From Streptomyces canus (lineage in GTDB: Bacteria; Actinomycetota; Actinomycetes; Streptomycetales; Streptomycetaceae), in the NCBI RefSeq assembly GCF_041435015.1, contig NZ_CP107989.1, positions 1,426,001-1,490,000 on the forward strand: DNA of 64,000 nt, written 5' to 3'. Position numbers and translations under genes: made by a program. Position 1 is the stretch's first letter. Every line of letters begins with the position of its first letter. Of the stretch, positions 52,479 through 60,423 are shown piece by piece. A model generated the notes under the pieces. That model was not told the origin of the DNA. It did no database searches and saw only the letters and a program-made list of their open reading frames with translations.

Positions 52479-52835
52479 TCAGCTCCCCTCGGGGGTGGTG
52501 AGGCCGTCGGTGCGCGGCGCGGGCCGCGGGTCCTGGGCGGGCGGCGGGGCCTGCGGGGGCTGGACGACGATGATGGTGACGGGTGGCGGATCGAGCCTGC
52601 GGCCCCGCCAGGTCTCGATCGCGCGTTGCACGGCGACCTGCACCGCGGCACCGACAGCGCCGCCGAGCACGGCCTCCAGCATGATGGCGGCGAGGCCGCC
52701 GTCGAGGGTGCCGTCCTGCCCGGCCGTCTCCAGCCGCCAGGTCAGCCCTGTCTCCCGTCCCAGCTCCTCCAGGAGCTGCTCCGGCTCGTCGAGCCCGACC
52801 GGTCCCTCGACCTTCACGGAGATCGTCGCCGTCAT
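52479..52835 (-). CDS. Small EACC1-like effector-associated protein
   Basis: The 118-residue protein has an N-terminal strand-helix half (ISVKVEGPVGLDEPEQLLEEL). A Gly/Ala-rich helix follows (GGLAAIMLEAVLGGAVGAAVQVAVQRAIETWRGRR), then a strand PVTIIVVQPP and a Pro-rich tail. This layout is like the EACC1 constant component described beside bacterial caspases and trypsin-like effectors. The family call is by pattern only. ATG 52835 has GGGAGG 8 bp upstream. Its stop lies 5 bp before the caspase start. Confidence 0.5.
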   Translation of the reverse strand: MTATISVKVEGPVGLDEPEQLLEELGRETGLTWRLETAGQDGTLDGGLAAIMLEAVLGGAVGAAVQVAVQRAIETWRGRRLDPPPVTIIVVQPPQAPPPAQDPRPAPRTDGLTTPEGS

Positions 52836-53015
52836 CCCTCGTGCCTCCCCTGCCGCCGCGCGGCGTACCCACCCCACTCTGCCAGGCCGAACGCCTGCTG
52901 TGCGAGGGCGCGTTGACGCTCGTTACAGGGTCAGTACGTCCGCGCCCGCGATCGCCCACAACGGCGGAGGGGAAGCGGGCCGTTGTGCGCCGGTTCCTCC
53001 CGGCAGCCTCCATCG

Positions 53016-53052
53016 AAAAGGGCCCTCGCGGGTTGTCACCCACGAAGGCCCT
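53016..53052 (-). terminator. Rho-independent terminator for tRNA-Pro
   Basis: On the minus strand AGGGCCT pairs with GGGCCCT around a longer stem (TCGTGGGT / ACCCGCGA) and is followed by TTTT. It lies 8 to 45 bp downstream of the tRNA. Confidence 0.75.
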
Positions 53053-53060
53053 CCGTGCCG

Positions 53061-53134
<74 letters not shown>

Positions 53135-53215
53135 GCCGCGTCTCCCACGGATGTTCCGTGTGATCGCGCAGGTAGACCCTACCTCACACGCGCGGCCGGA
53201 CCGACTGGCGGAAGG

Positions 53216-54643
53216 TCAGCCCCGGGTGGCGACCGGCTCGCGAAGCTCCGTGGTCCCGGTGACGATCCGGCGCCCGGCCCGCCGTACCGGAACCAGCAGG
53301 GCAGCCAGCGCCGCCGCCAGGCACAGCACCGCGAGCAGGGTGAAGCCGTGGGCGTAGCCGGACTCGTACGGCAGTCCCGAGGCCTGCAGATGCCCCGTGA
53401 CCAGGACGCTGGTCACGGCCGCGCCGATGGAGCCGCCGATGGTGCGGATGTTGGCGTTCATACCGGTGGCGGCGCCGGTCTGGTCGGCCGGGACGCTGCC
53501 CACGATCAGGTTGGCCATGGAGGCGAACGCAAGACCGATGCCGAGGCCGAACAGGCCCGCGACCACGGCGATCTGCCACTGCTCGTCGTGCCAGAGAGCG
53601 AGGAAGCCGCAGGCCACCGCGCCCAGCGCGGCACCGGTCACCAGAAGAGGCTTGGCGCCGACGACCGGCTCCAGACGGCCGCTGAGCACACCGGAGAAGA
53701 ACATCGCCACCAGCATCGGCAGCATGAGCAGCCCGGCGGCGGTGACGCTCGCGCCGAAGCCGTACCCGGCCGACGACGGCGTCTGGACGAAGCCCGGCAG
53801 GAAGGACCAGATGGAGTACATCCCGGCGCCGAAGAGCAGTGCCACGGCGTTGGTGGCCCGGACGGCCGGCAGGCGCATCACCTTCAGGTCGATCAGCGGG
53901 CTGCGGGAGCGGGCCTCGGAGTACAGCCACAGCGCGAACAGCACGACGGCCGCGCCGAACAGACCGAGCACCCGGGCCGAGCCCCAGCCCCACGTACCCG
54001 CCTGACTGAGCGGCAGCAGCAGCGCGACCAGCCACGCGGACAGCAGGACGGCACCGAGCCAATTGACGTTCCCCTGGGCCCTGTTGGGCGACTCGGGCAC
54101 ATATCGTACGGCGATGAGGGTGGCGGCGATCACGATGGCGACCGGGATCCAGAACAGCCAGCGGTAGTCGAGCGCGGTCACGATGGGACCGGCCGCCACC
54201 ATGCCCACGCCACCGCCGGCGGCGATCACGGCGGAGAGGTTGCTGATGGAGCCGCTCACCTCGGACGCGGCGAACTCGTCCCGGATGATGCCGAAGGAGA
54301 GCGGGAAGAGGGCGCCGCCGACACCCTGGACGACCCGGGCGACGATGAGGACGCCGATGCTCGGCGCGAGCGCGGCGAGGAGACAGCCGACCGCCACGGT
54401 CACGAGGACGGCGACGAGCGTGCGCTTCTTGCCGATCAGGTCGCCGACGCGGCCGAGGATCGGTGTGAAGATCGAGGCGGACAGCAGATACGCGGTCATC
54501 ACCCAGGTCGCGGTGGACTGCGAGGTGTGCAGCGCGTGCTGGACGGTCGGCAGGGCCGGCGCGATCAGCGACTGGAGCATGGAGAACACGCCGGCACCGG
54601 TCGCGAGGACCGCGAAGGTGAGGCGGGTGGACTTGCGGGGCAT
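53216..54643 (-). CDS. DHA2-type MFS drug exporter (14 helices)
   Basis: The 475-residue membrane protein has 13 to 14 hydrophobic helices. Landmarks are STATWVMTAYLLSASIFTPILGRVGDLIGKKRTLV (motif A), ARVVQGVGGALFPLSFGII and SNLSAVIAAGGGVGMVAAGPIVTALDYRWLFWIPV. It is typical of the EmrB/QacA group of proton-driven exporters. The divergent neighbour is a TetR with an array of palindromic sites between, so induction by an exported ligand is likely. Confidence 0.88.
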   Translation of the reverse strand: MPRKSTRLTFAVLATGAGVFSMLQSLIAPALPTVQHALHTSQSTATWVMTAYLLSASIFTPILGRVGDLIGKKRTLVAVLVTVAVGCLLAALAPSIGVLIVARVVQGVGGALFPLSFGIIRDEFAASEVSGSISNLSAVIAAGGGVGMVAAGPIVTALDYRWLFWIPVAIVIAATLIAVRYVPESPNRAQGNVNWLGAVLLSAWLVALLLPLSQAGTWGWGSARVLGLFGAAVVLFALWLYSEARSRSPLIDLKVMRLPAVRATNAVALLFGAGMYSIWSFLPGFVQTPSSAGYGFGASVTAAGLLMLPMLVAMFFSGVLSGRLEPVVGAKPLLVTGAALGAVACGFLALWHDEQWQIAVVAGLFGLGIGLAFASMANLIVGSVPADQTGAATGMNANIRTIGGSIGAAVTSVLVTGHLQASGLPYESGYAHGFTLLAVLCLAAALAALLVPVRRAGRRIVTGTTELREPVATRG

Positions 54644-54730
54644 GAAGAGCCTCTCCGAACACAGAGTGCGGCCGGAGCCTCGTGGGAAGCGGTCGCGGAA
54701 AGGACGATGGAGGTACCTCGACTGCTAAAG

Positions 54731-54797
54731 TGGAGGTACGCCTCCACTCTATCGGAGGCAAGCCTCCGCTTCAACCCGTACCGGAGGTGCACCTCCG
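54731..54797. promoter_or_regulatory. Three palindromic TetR operator candidates
   Basis: TGGAGGTACGCCTCCA (54731-54746), CGGAGGCAAGCCTCCG (54753-54768) and CGGAGGTGCACCTCCG (54782-54797) share the form yGGAGG-N4-CCTCCr. The last is a perfect 16-bp palindrome. A related GAGGTACCTC lies at 54710-54719. They fill the divergent region between exporter and TetR genes. Confidence 0.75.
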
Positions 54798-54818
54798 TTT
54801 CCTCCCCGGGAGGCAGCC

Positions 54819-55397
54819 GTGACCGCCCCGTCGTTCCCCGTCACCGAGATCGTCGCGTCCCGTCGGCCCCACCGGAAGGACGCCGCCCGCAACTACGACG
54901 CCCTGCTGGCCGCCGCCCGCGAGGCGTTCGCGGAGCACGGGGCGGAGGCCTCCCTGGAGGACATCGCGCGCCGGGCGGGCGTGGGCATCGGCACGCTGTA
55001 CCGGAACTTCCCCACCCGCCGCCATCTCTTCGAGACGGTCTACGCGGACGACGTGAACACCCTGGTGCAGGTGGCCCAGGACCTCGCCGACGAGGAGCCC
55101 TGGCAGGCCCTCACGACCTGGCTCGACCGGTTCGCCGGCTACATGGTGACCAAGCGGGCCGTCCGCGAGGCCCTCAACGACGAGTCGGAGATCTTCGCGG
55201 CCTGCCGGGACTCGATGTACGCGGCGGGCGGGCCGTTGCTGGAGCGGGCGCAGGAGGCGGGCCGGGCGCGGCGGGACATGGACTTCGTGGACCTGTTGCG
55301 GATGGTCGCCGGCATCACGGCGACGGCCTTCGACGACGACGCCCAGCGCGACCGGGTGCTGTCGATCGCGCTGGACGGGGTGCGCGTGTCGCACTGA
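54819..55397 (+). CDS. TetR-family transcriptional repressor
   Basis: The 192-residue protein starts with an HTH. NYDALLAAAREAFAEHGAEASLEDIARRAGVGIGTLYRNFPTRRHLFETVY is the TetR_N signature. The C-terminal part is a ligand-binding helical bundle. It lies next to the exporter, and the operator array precedes it. Confidence 0.9.
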   Translation: MTAPSFPVTEIVASRRPHRKDAARNYDALLAAAREAFAEHGAEASLEDIARRAGVGIGTLYRNFPTRRHLFETVYADDVNTLVQVAQDLADEEPWQALTTWLDRFAGYMVTKRAVREALNDESEIFAACRDSMYAAGGPLLERAQEAGRARRDMDFVDLLRMVAGITATAFDDDAQRDRVLSIALDGVRVSH

Positions 55398-55594
55398 GCC
55401 GGAGCACGCCCGGGAACTCGGGGCGACCTGTCGTGTTGATTACGTCAGCTCCCCCGTCCCCCACCTCTCCCGCAACATCGGCAACAGCCTGGCGACCCGG
55501 CGGCACCGCCGCCGGAGCGTCCGCGCCGAACGCCGGCTCCCGCGTCCTCGCGGTGGCCGGCATTCGTCCTCGCCCCCTGGGGCGGCAGGTCGGG

Positions 55595-55942
55595 TCAGTG
55601 TGCGGCCACCAGTTCCCGCTCGCCGTCGGTGGCCGTCCGCTGGGAGCTGCGCAGGGCGGCGATACCGATGAAGACCATCAGCTTCTTGCGCCCGATCCGG
55701 TCGGCGATCGTGCCGGCGACGAGGGCGCCGACCAGCATGCCGAAGGTGGCGTAGCTGCCGAGGTCGCCGGCCTGGTCCGCGGTGAGGCCGAAGGTCCTGG
55801 TCTCCAGCAGGTGCGGCAGCACCGAGCCGTAGATGAACATGTCGAGACCGTCGAAGAGCACGGCCAGCCAGCACAGACCGACGACCAGGAGGGCCAGCCT
55901 GCTGCCGCGGGCCGACAGGAGCGGGGAGGGGGAGGTGGACAT
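55595..55942 (-). pseudogene. Remnant of an AAHS-type MFS transporter
   Basis: The 115-residue frame has the N-terminal three helices of an aromatic-acid:H+ symporter (GLCWLAVLFDGLDMFIYGSVLPHLL, DQAGDLGSYATFGMLVGALVAGTIADRIGRKKLMVFIGIAAL). It then ends after SSQRTATDGERELVAAH. Full AAHS proteins are about 440 residues, so some 320 residues are missing, apparently by an in-frame internal deletion. It lies next to meta-cleavage genes and would have imported the aromatic acid. Confidence 0.7.
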
Positions 55943-56008
55943 CGTTGGTTACCTCTCGTACGTGGTGCGCCAGACGCTAAGGAGCCACCGCCCGGAGTGT
56001 CACCTCTT

Positions 56009-56031
56009 TTGTCAACAATCTCATTGACAAT
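56009..56031. promoter_or_regulatory. GntR-like operator shared with the site at 60289-60300
   Basis: TTGTCAACAAT (56009-56019) is identical to 60290-60300 before the GntR gene and is followed by ATTGACAAT (56023-56031). It sits upstream of the deleted MFS gene. Confidence 0.55.
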
Positions 56032-56058
56032 CGATGCCCGGGGGTGGCTCCACACGCC

Positions 56059-57009
56059 TCAGCCGACCGGCGGCGTCCCGTGCGTGTGGAACGACTCGAT
56101 GGTCTTCAGCCCCCAGGCCTGCCCCTTCTTCCGCTCGTCCTCGGTCCAGGTGACGAGCGGCCAGTCGGGCGCCAGCACCAGCCGGGTGAGCGGGTTGCAC
56201 AGCTCGATGCGGTTGCCGCCGGGCTCGTAGACGTACAGGAAGAACGTCTGCTGGATGGCGTGCTTGTGGGGGCCCGTCTCGATGAACACACCGGTGTCGA
56301 TGGCGAGATCGGCCGCGCGCAGGATGTCCTCGCGGGTGTCGGTCGCGAAGGCGATGTGGTGCAGCCGTCCCTCGCTGCCGGTCCAGTCCGAGGTGTAGAC
56401 GACGTCGTACGACTTGTTCGTGTACGTCAGCCAGCGCGCCGCGATCTTCCCGCTGTCCAGCCGGATCTGTTCGGTGGGCCGGGCGCCGAGGACGTGTCGC
56501 TGGAACTCCGCGTTCGCGAGCACGTCGCCGGCGAGAAAGTTGATGTGGTCCAACCGCCGTACGCCCACTCCCCTGTTGGGCTTGGCCTGCGGCTGGTTCT
56601 TCAGCGCCGGTCGGAGTTCCTCCGGGGCACGGTAGTACTCGCTCTCCCAGTAGAGGGCGTGCTCATGACCGTCCGGGTCGGTGGTGACGTACAGCTTGCC
56701 CAGGCCGGGTTCGTCCTCGACCCATCTGCCCGTGCCGCCCGACTCCTCAACCGCCTTGATACGGCGGTGAAGTGCCTCCTCGCCGGAGGTGCGCAGGGCG
56801 AGCCTGCCGAGGCCGGGCCGGTCGCGGGCGGTGAGCACCAGGCTGTGGTGCTCGTAGTCGTCGTAGGTCCGCAGATACACCGTGTCGCCGTCCTGGCCGT
56901 TGACCGTCAGGCCCAGGTAGTCGGTGAAGAAGGCGACGCTGGCGTCCAGGTCCGGGGTGAAGAGCTGGGTGTGGCCGATGTGGGCGATGTCGCCGAGCGG
57001 CGGAGTCAT
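56059..57009 (-). CDS. VOC-family extradiol dioxygenase
   Basis: The 316-residue protein has the two-domain VOC fold of type I extradiol dioxygenases. IGHTQLFTPDLDASVAFFTDYLGLTV begins the N-terminal domain. LDHINFLAGDVLANAEFQRHVLG begins the catalytic one, with further metal-ligand candidates in HHIAFAT and YEPGGNRIELCNP. Ring cleavage of a catechol-type substrate is expected. It shares a TGATG overlap with the tautomerase gene and ends the operon. Confidence 0.8.
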   Translation of the reverse strand: MTPPLGDIAHIGHTQLFTPDLDASVAFFTDYLGLTVNGQDGDTVYLRTYDDYEHHSLVLTARDRPGLGRLALRTSGEEALHRRIKAVEESGGTGRWVEDEPGLGKLYVTTDPDGHEHALYWESEYYRAPEELRPALKNQPQAKPNRGVGVRRLDHINFLAGDVLANAEFQRHVLGARPTEQIRLDSGKIAARWLTYTNKSYDVVYTSDWTGSEGRLHHIAFATDTREDILRAADLAIDTGVFIETGPHKHAIQQTFFLYVYEPGGNRIELCNPLTRLVLAPDWPLVTWTEDERKKGQAWGLKTIESFHTHGTPPVG

Positions 57010-58091
57010 CAGAGACCTCCTGTGAGTCGGTCGACGGCCCGGGGGAACACGGTGCCGTCGAAGATCTTGCGGGCCGTACGGACCACGGCGGTGCGCCGGG
57101 CGGAGGGCGGGCCGCCGGGGCCGGCGGTCAGGCTGCTCTCGATGTCCAGGAATCCCGTGGGGTGTTCTATGCGGACGCGGTCGCTCCCGGGATCGATCTC
57201 CGCGAGGCCGGCGCCCACACCCCCCTCGATCCGCAGGCCCGCGGCCACACTGGCCGCGCCCAGGACGCCGATGGAGGGGTGGCAGCGCACCGGGATGAAG
57301 GTGCGGGTGGTCACCGCACCGCCGTCGCGCGGCGGGGCGAGCAGCGTGAGCTTGGGGACGGTGGCGTCGGACACGTCCCCCAGGCCCATCAGACGGCCCG
57401 CCGCCAGCCGTATGGAGTGCAGCCGGTCGGCGAGGGCGAGGTCCTCCTCCAGGTCCCCGGGCCGCTCGTAGCCGGTGACCTCGAGCGAGGACGCCGGGAT
57501 CAGGACGGTCGGCATGCCGTTGTTCACGCAGGTCACCTCGACGCCGTCGATGACGTCGGCGGCCTTGCCGGTGGGCAGCAACTCCCCGGCGCCCGGCGGG
57601 AACTCGATCACCACGGGCGCGGCCGTCCCCGGCACGCCCGAGATCTCGGCGTCCCCCGTGTACCGCACCCGGCCCCCGGGGGTCGGGAAGGTCGCCGTCG
57701 CGTGGTCGCCGGTGTTGACCATGCGGATCCGGACGGAGGTCTCCTGCTCCCCCGCCGGGACGAGTCCGCGCTCGACGGCGAACGGGCCGACGCCGGCGAG
57801 GAGGTTCCCGCAGTTCTGACGGTCACTCACCTCGGGTCGGTCGAGCACGACTTGGAGGAAAAGGTAGTCGACGTCGGCCTCCGGGTCGGCGGACGGGGAG
57901 ATCACGGCGACCTTGCTGGTGAGCGGGTGCGCGCCGCCCAGGCCGTCGATCTGCCGTTCGTCCGGGCTGCCCATGATCCGCAGCAACAGGTCGTCGCGCA
58001 GGGCGGGTTCGGCGGGCAGGTCGTCGGCGAGGAAGTAGGCGCCCTTGGACGTGCCGCCCCGCATCAGCAGGCAGGGCACCCCCTCGGTCAC
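57009..58091 (-). CDS. galD: 4-Oxalomesaconate tautomerase-like protein (PrpF family, GalD type)
   Basis: The 360-residue protein has CLLMRGGTSKGAYFLADDLP, DGLGGAHPLTSKVAVISPS and DRQNCGNLLAGVGPFA. NGMPTVLIPA and FIPVRCHPSIGVLGA complete the PrpF/GalD pattern. GTG 58091 overlaps the upstream stop (GTGA). Neighbouring GalC and GalB homologues support the call. Confidence 0.83.
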   Translation of the reverse strand: MTEGVPCLLMRGGTSKGAYFLADDLPAEPALRDDLLLRIMGSPDERQIDGLGGAHPLTSKVAVISPSADPEADVDYLFLQVVLDRPEVSDRQNCGNLLAGVGPFAVERGLVPAGEQETSVRIRMVNTGDHATATFPTPGGRVRYTGDAEISGVPGTAAPVVIEFPPGAGELLPTGKAADVIDGVEVTCVNNGMPTVLIPASSLEVTGYERPGDLEEDLALADRLHSIRLAAGRLMGLGDVSDATVPKLTLLAPPRDGGAVTTRTFIPVRCHPSIGVLGAASVAAGLRIEGGVGAGLAEIDPGSDRVRIEHPTGFLDIESSLTAGPGGPPSARRTAVVRTARKIFDGTVFPRAVDRLTGGL

Positions 58092-58789
58092 GGCCGCTCC
58101 CCCTCGCACTCCTCGTACGTCCGGTACTCCACGCCGAGCCTCTTCAGCGTCTCCCGCAACCCGTAGCGATCCAGCCCGAGTTGGCCCTCGACGAAGGCGG
58201 CGCGGGTGGCGGCCTCCTTGGCCTCGCGGGCTTCGGACCTCTCGACGGTCTCGCGGGCACGCTCGCGGGGGACGACCACGACACCGTCGTCATCGGCGAG
58301 GATCACGTCGCCCGGGCGGATCACCTGGCCGTCGATGGCGATCGGCACGTTGACCGAGCCGCCCGTGGCCTTGACCGTGCCCTGCGAGGAGACGGCCCGG
58401 GACCAGGCGGCGAAGCCCATATCGCGCAGCTCCTGGGTGTCGCGGATGCCGGTGTTGGTGACGACCCCGCGCACCCCGCGCTGCCGCAGGGCGGTCGCGA
58501 ACAGCTCGCCGAACAGGCCGTCCGTGCACGGCGAGGTGGTGGTGACGACGAGGAGGTCGCCCTCGCCGCACTGCTCGACGGCCGCGTGGATCATGAGGTT
58601 GTCACCGGGCCAGCCGATCACGGTGACGGCCGTGCCCGCGACGCGTACGCCCTGCTGGACAGGGCGAACGGCCGGGCCCAGCAGGCCGGTTCGGCCCATC
58701 GCCTCGCTGACGGTGGCCACGCCGTACCGCGCCAGCGCGTCGACGTCCTTCAGGTCCGCCTTCGGTGGGTTGGTGACGATCACGCCCAT
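58088..58789 (-). CDS. galC: 4-Carboxy-4-hydroxy-2-oxoadipate aldolase (RraA/HMG aldolase family)
   Basis: The 233-residue protein has the RraA-type fold. Landmarks are YGVATVSEAMGRTGLLGPAV, GWPGDNLMIHAAVEQCGEGDLLVVTTT and GVVTNTGIRDTQELRDMGF. The phrase RPGDVILADDDGVVVVPRE is the typical divalent-metal and active-site region. In gallate and protocatechuate pathways this enzyme splits the C6 acid into pyruvate and oxaloacetate. Confidence 0.85.
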   Translation of the reverse strand: MGVIVTNPPKADLKDVDALARYGVATVSEAMGRTGLLGPAVRPVQQGVRVAGTAVTVIGWPGDNLMIHAAVEQCGEGDLLVVTTTSPCTDGLFGELFATALRQRGVRGVVTNTGIRDTQELRDMGFAAWSRAVSSQGTVKATGGSVNVPIAIDGQVIRPGDVILADDDGVVVVPRERARETVERSEAREAKEAATRAAFVEGQLGLDRYGLRETLKRLGVEYRTYEECEGERP

Positions 58790-59547
58790 CACGCCAGCTC
58801 CTTCGCGATCTGCGGGTAGGGGCGCATGTACGCCTCGGCCATGGTCTTGTGGGCCAGACCCAGGTTCGGGCCCGCGTTGCGCTTGAGCTGGACGCCCCGG
58901 CGGACGGCGAGGTCGGTGTAGTAGTCCCACAGGTGCTGCTGGGCGCCGAGGCACTCCATGGCCTTGCGCTTGGTCTCCCAGACCTCGGTGATGTCGAGGA
59001 GCACCTCGGGCTTGAAGCCGCTCATCTCGGGCTGGTGGGGCTCGAAGTAGAAGACCGGCGGGGCGCCGATGATCTCGCCCTCCCCCGGGTAGCCGATGGC
59101 CTGCGCCAGGACCCTGGCCTCCAGGGCCATACGGTGGGCGGCGGGATGGTCGCCGTTGTACGGGTCCTCGACCGGGTGCGTGAGCACGACGTCGGGCTGC
59201 GTGGCCCGGTAGACCCCGACGAGCTTGTCGGTCAACTCGGCGGTGGCGACCAGCGGGTAGTCGCCGGCGTCGAAGAAGCGCACCTCGGCGCCGAGGGTCG
59301 CGGCGGCGCGCTCGGCCTCGTCCCGGCGTATCGCCTTGATCTCGTCGAGTTTCCTGCCCTCGCGCCAGGCCTTGGCGGACTCCCCGCGCTCGCCGAAGGT
59401 CAGACAGGCGATGGTGACCTTCTCGCCCCGGGAGGCGGCCAGGGCGATGGCTCCGCCCGCCCGCCACACGAAGTCCCCGGCATGCGCGGTGATCACCAGT
59501 GTCGAACGTGGAGGGGCGGGCGCGCCTGACTGCGTCATTACGGACAT
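58789..59547 (-). CDS. galB: 4-Oxalomesaconate hydratase-like protein (PIG-L family, GalB type)
   Basis: The 252-residue protein belongs to the PIG-L/LmbE fold. LVITAHAGDFVWRAGGAIA carries the first metal-site histidine and aspartate, with a variant AHAGDF in place of AHPDD. VLTHPVEDPYNGDHPAAHRMALEA supplies the later ligands. The AHAGDF form is that of GalB hydratases rather than deacetylases. It is followed directly by the aldolase gene. Confidence 0.82.
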   Translation of the reverse strand: MSVMTQSGAPAPPRSTLVITAHAGDFVWRAGGAIALAASRGEKVTIACLTFGERGESAKAWREGRKLDEIKAIRRDEAERAAATLGAEVRFFDAGDYPLVATAELTDKLVGVYRATQPDVVLTHPVEDPYNGDHPAAHRMALEARVLAQAIGYPGEGEIIGAPPVFYFEPHQPEMSGFKPEVLLDITEVWETKRKAMECLGAQQHLWDYYTDLAVRRGVQLKRNAGPNLGLAHKTMAEAYMRPYPQIAKELA

Positions 59548-59586
59548 CTCCTTGAAGTCGACAGGTTCGCGCCCGCCTCGCGCGGC

Positions 59587-60237
59587 TCAGTCGCGCAGCG
59601 CCTCGATCACGCTGGTGAGGTGGGCGCGGACGGCCTTCTCGGCCGCCTGCGGGTCCCTGGCCCTGATCGCCTCGATCATCGCCAGATGCTCGTTCAGGGA
59701 GTGCTGCGGGCGTCCCGGCCGGAGCGCCAACTGGAAGCGGTGACGCACCAGTTGGGCGTTCAGCCGCTCCAGCAGATCCACGGCGGTCCGCTGGCCCGAG
59801 AGCTCCCGCACCCGGGCGTGCAGCTCCTGGTTGAGCTCGGAGTAGGTCATCGGCTCGCCGTCGGCCACGGCCTTGGTCATCGCCGTGCCCAGTTCGGTCA
59901 GCTCGGCGAGCTGCTCGTCACTGGCCAGGGTCGCCGCCTTGGCCGCGCACAGTCCTTCGAGGACCATGCGGCACTCGGTGATGGCGACCGCCTCCTCGAC
60001 GGTCACCACCCGCACCCGGGAACCCCGGTTGCGGATCCGCTCGACGAGGCCCTGGGCCTCCAGATCGATGAGTGCGGCCCGGATGCTGGCCCGTGTCACA
60101 CCGAACTGCTCGGCGAGCTCGTTCTCCACCAGCCGCTGCGCCGGTGCCATCTCGCCGTGCAGGATCGCCTGCCGCAGCTGCGCGAGCGCGTGCTGTTTGG
60201 CCTGCTCCCCGGTGCTCGGACGGGCTTCTTTCGGCAT
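59587..60237 (-). CDS. GntR/FadR-family transcriptional regulator
   Basis: The 216-residue protein has a GntR winged helix (LRQAILHGEMAPAQRLVENELAEQFGVTRASIRAALIDLEAQGLVERI) and an FCD-type ligand domain (ECRMVLEGLCAAKAATLA, ELNQELHARVRELSG). ATG 60237 follows AGGGAGG. It is followed by the meta-cleavage operon, so it likely governs it, with an effector from the aromatic pathway. Confidence 0.87.
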   Translation of the reverse strand: MPKEARPSTGEQAKQHALAQLRQAILHGEMAPAQRLVENELAEQFGVTRASIRAALIDLEAQGLVERIRNRGSRVRVVTVEEAVAITECRMVLEGLCAAKAATLASDEQLAELTELGTAMTKAVADGEPMTYSELNQELHARVRELSGQRTAVDLLERLNAQLVRHRFQLALRPGRPQHSLNEHLAMIEAIRARDPQAAEKAVRAHLTSVIEALRD

Positions 60238-60266
60238 CGCTGCCCTCCCTGAGTGAGTGCCTGTCG

Positions 60267-60300
60267 AACCTAAATCTAGCCAAACAAGATTGTCAACAAT
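60267..60300 (-). promoter_or_regulatory. GntR promoter overlapping operator ATTGTCAACAAT
   Basis: On the minus strand TTGACA (60296-60291) and TAGGTT (60272-60267) are separated by 18 bp. The palindrome ATTGTCAACAAT (60289-60300) overlaps the -35 box, so a regulator bound there would block the promoter. Confidence 0.6.
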
Positions 60301-60377
60301 TTTGTCTGCCATATCGGGAAGCCGCGCCGCACAGCACACCGCCATTGAACTTGCTTAAGTCAATCAATTGCGATTCA

Positions 60378-60392
60378 CTTGAGTGAGTCAAG
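60378..60392. promoter_or_regulatory. Palindrome CTTGA-N5-TCAAG before the MFS gene
   Basis: CTTGAGTGAGTCAAG (60378-60392) lies 31 bp before the MFS start in the divergent gap with the GntR gene. It may be a regulator site distinct from the one overlapping the GntR promoter. Confidence 0.35.
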
Positions 60393-60423
60393 CAATACCA
60401 GGTTCCCTGCCGGAGGCCCAGCC

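Noticed and set aside
55398..55594. Possible further gene remnant between TetR and the MFS remnant
   Set aside because: Frames here end in an unplaced stretch (LPMLRERWG) and carry no recognisable domain. I see no supported feature in this gap.
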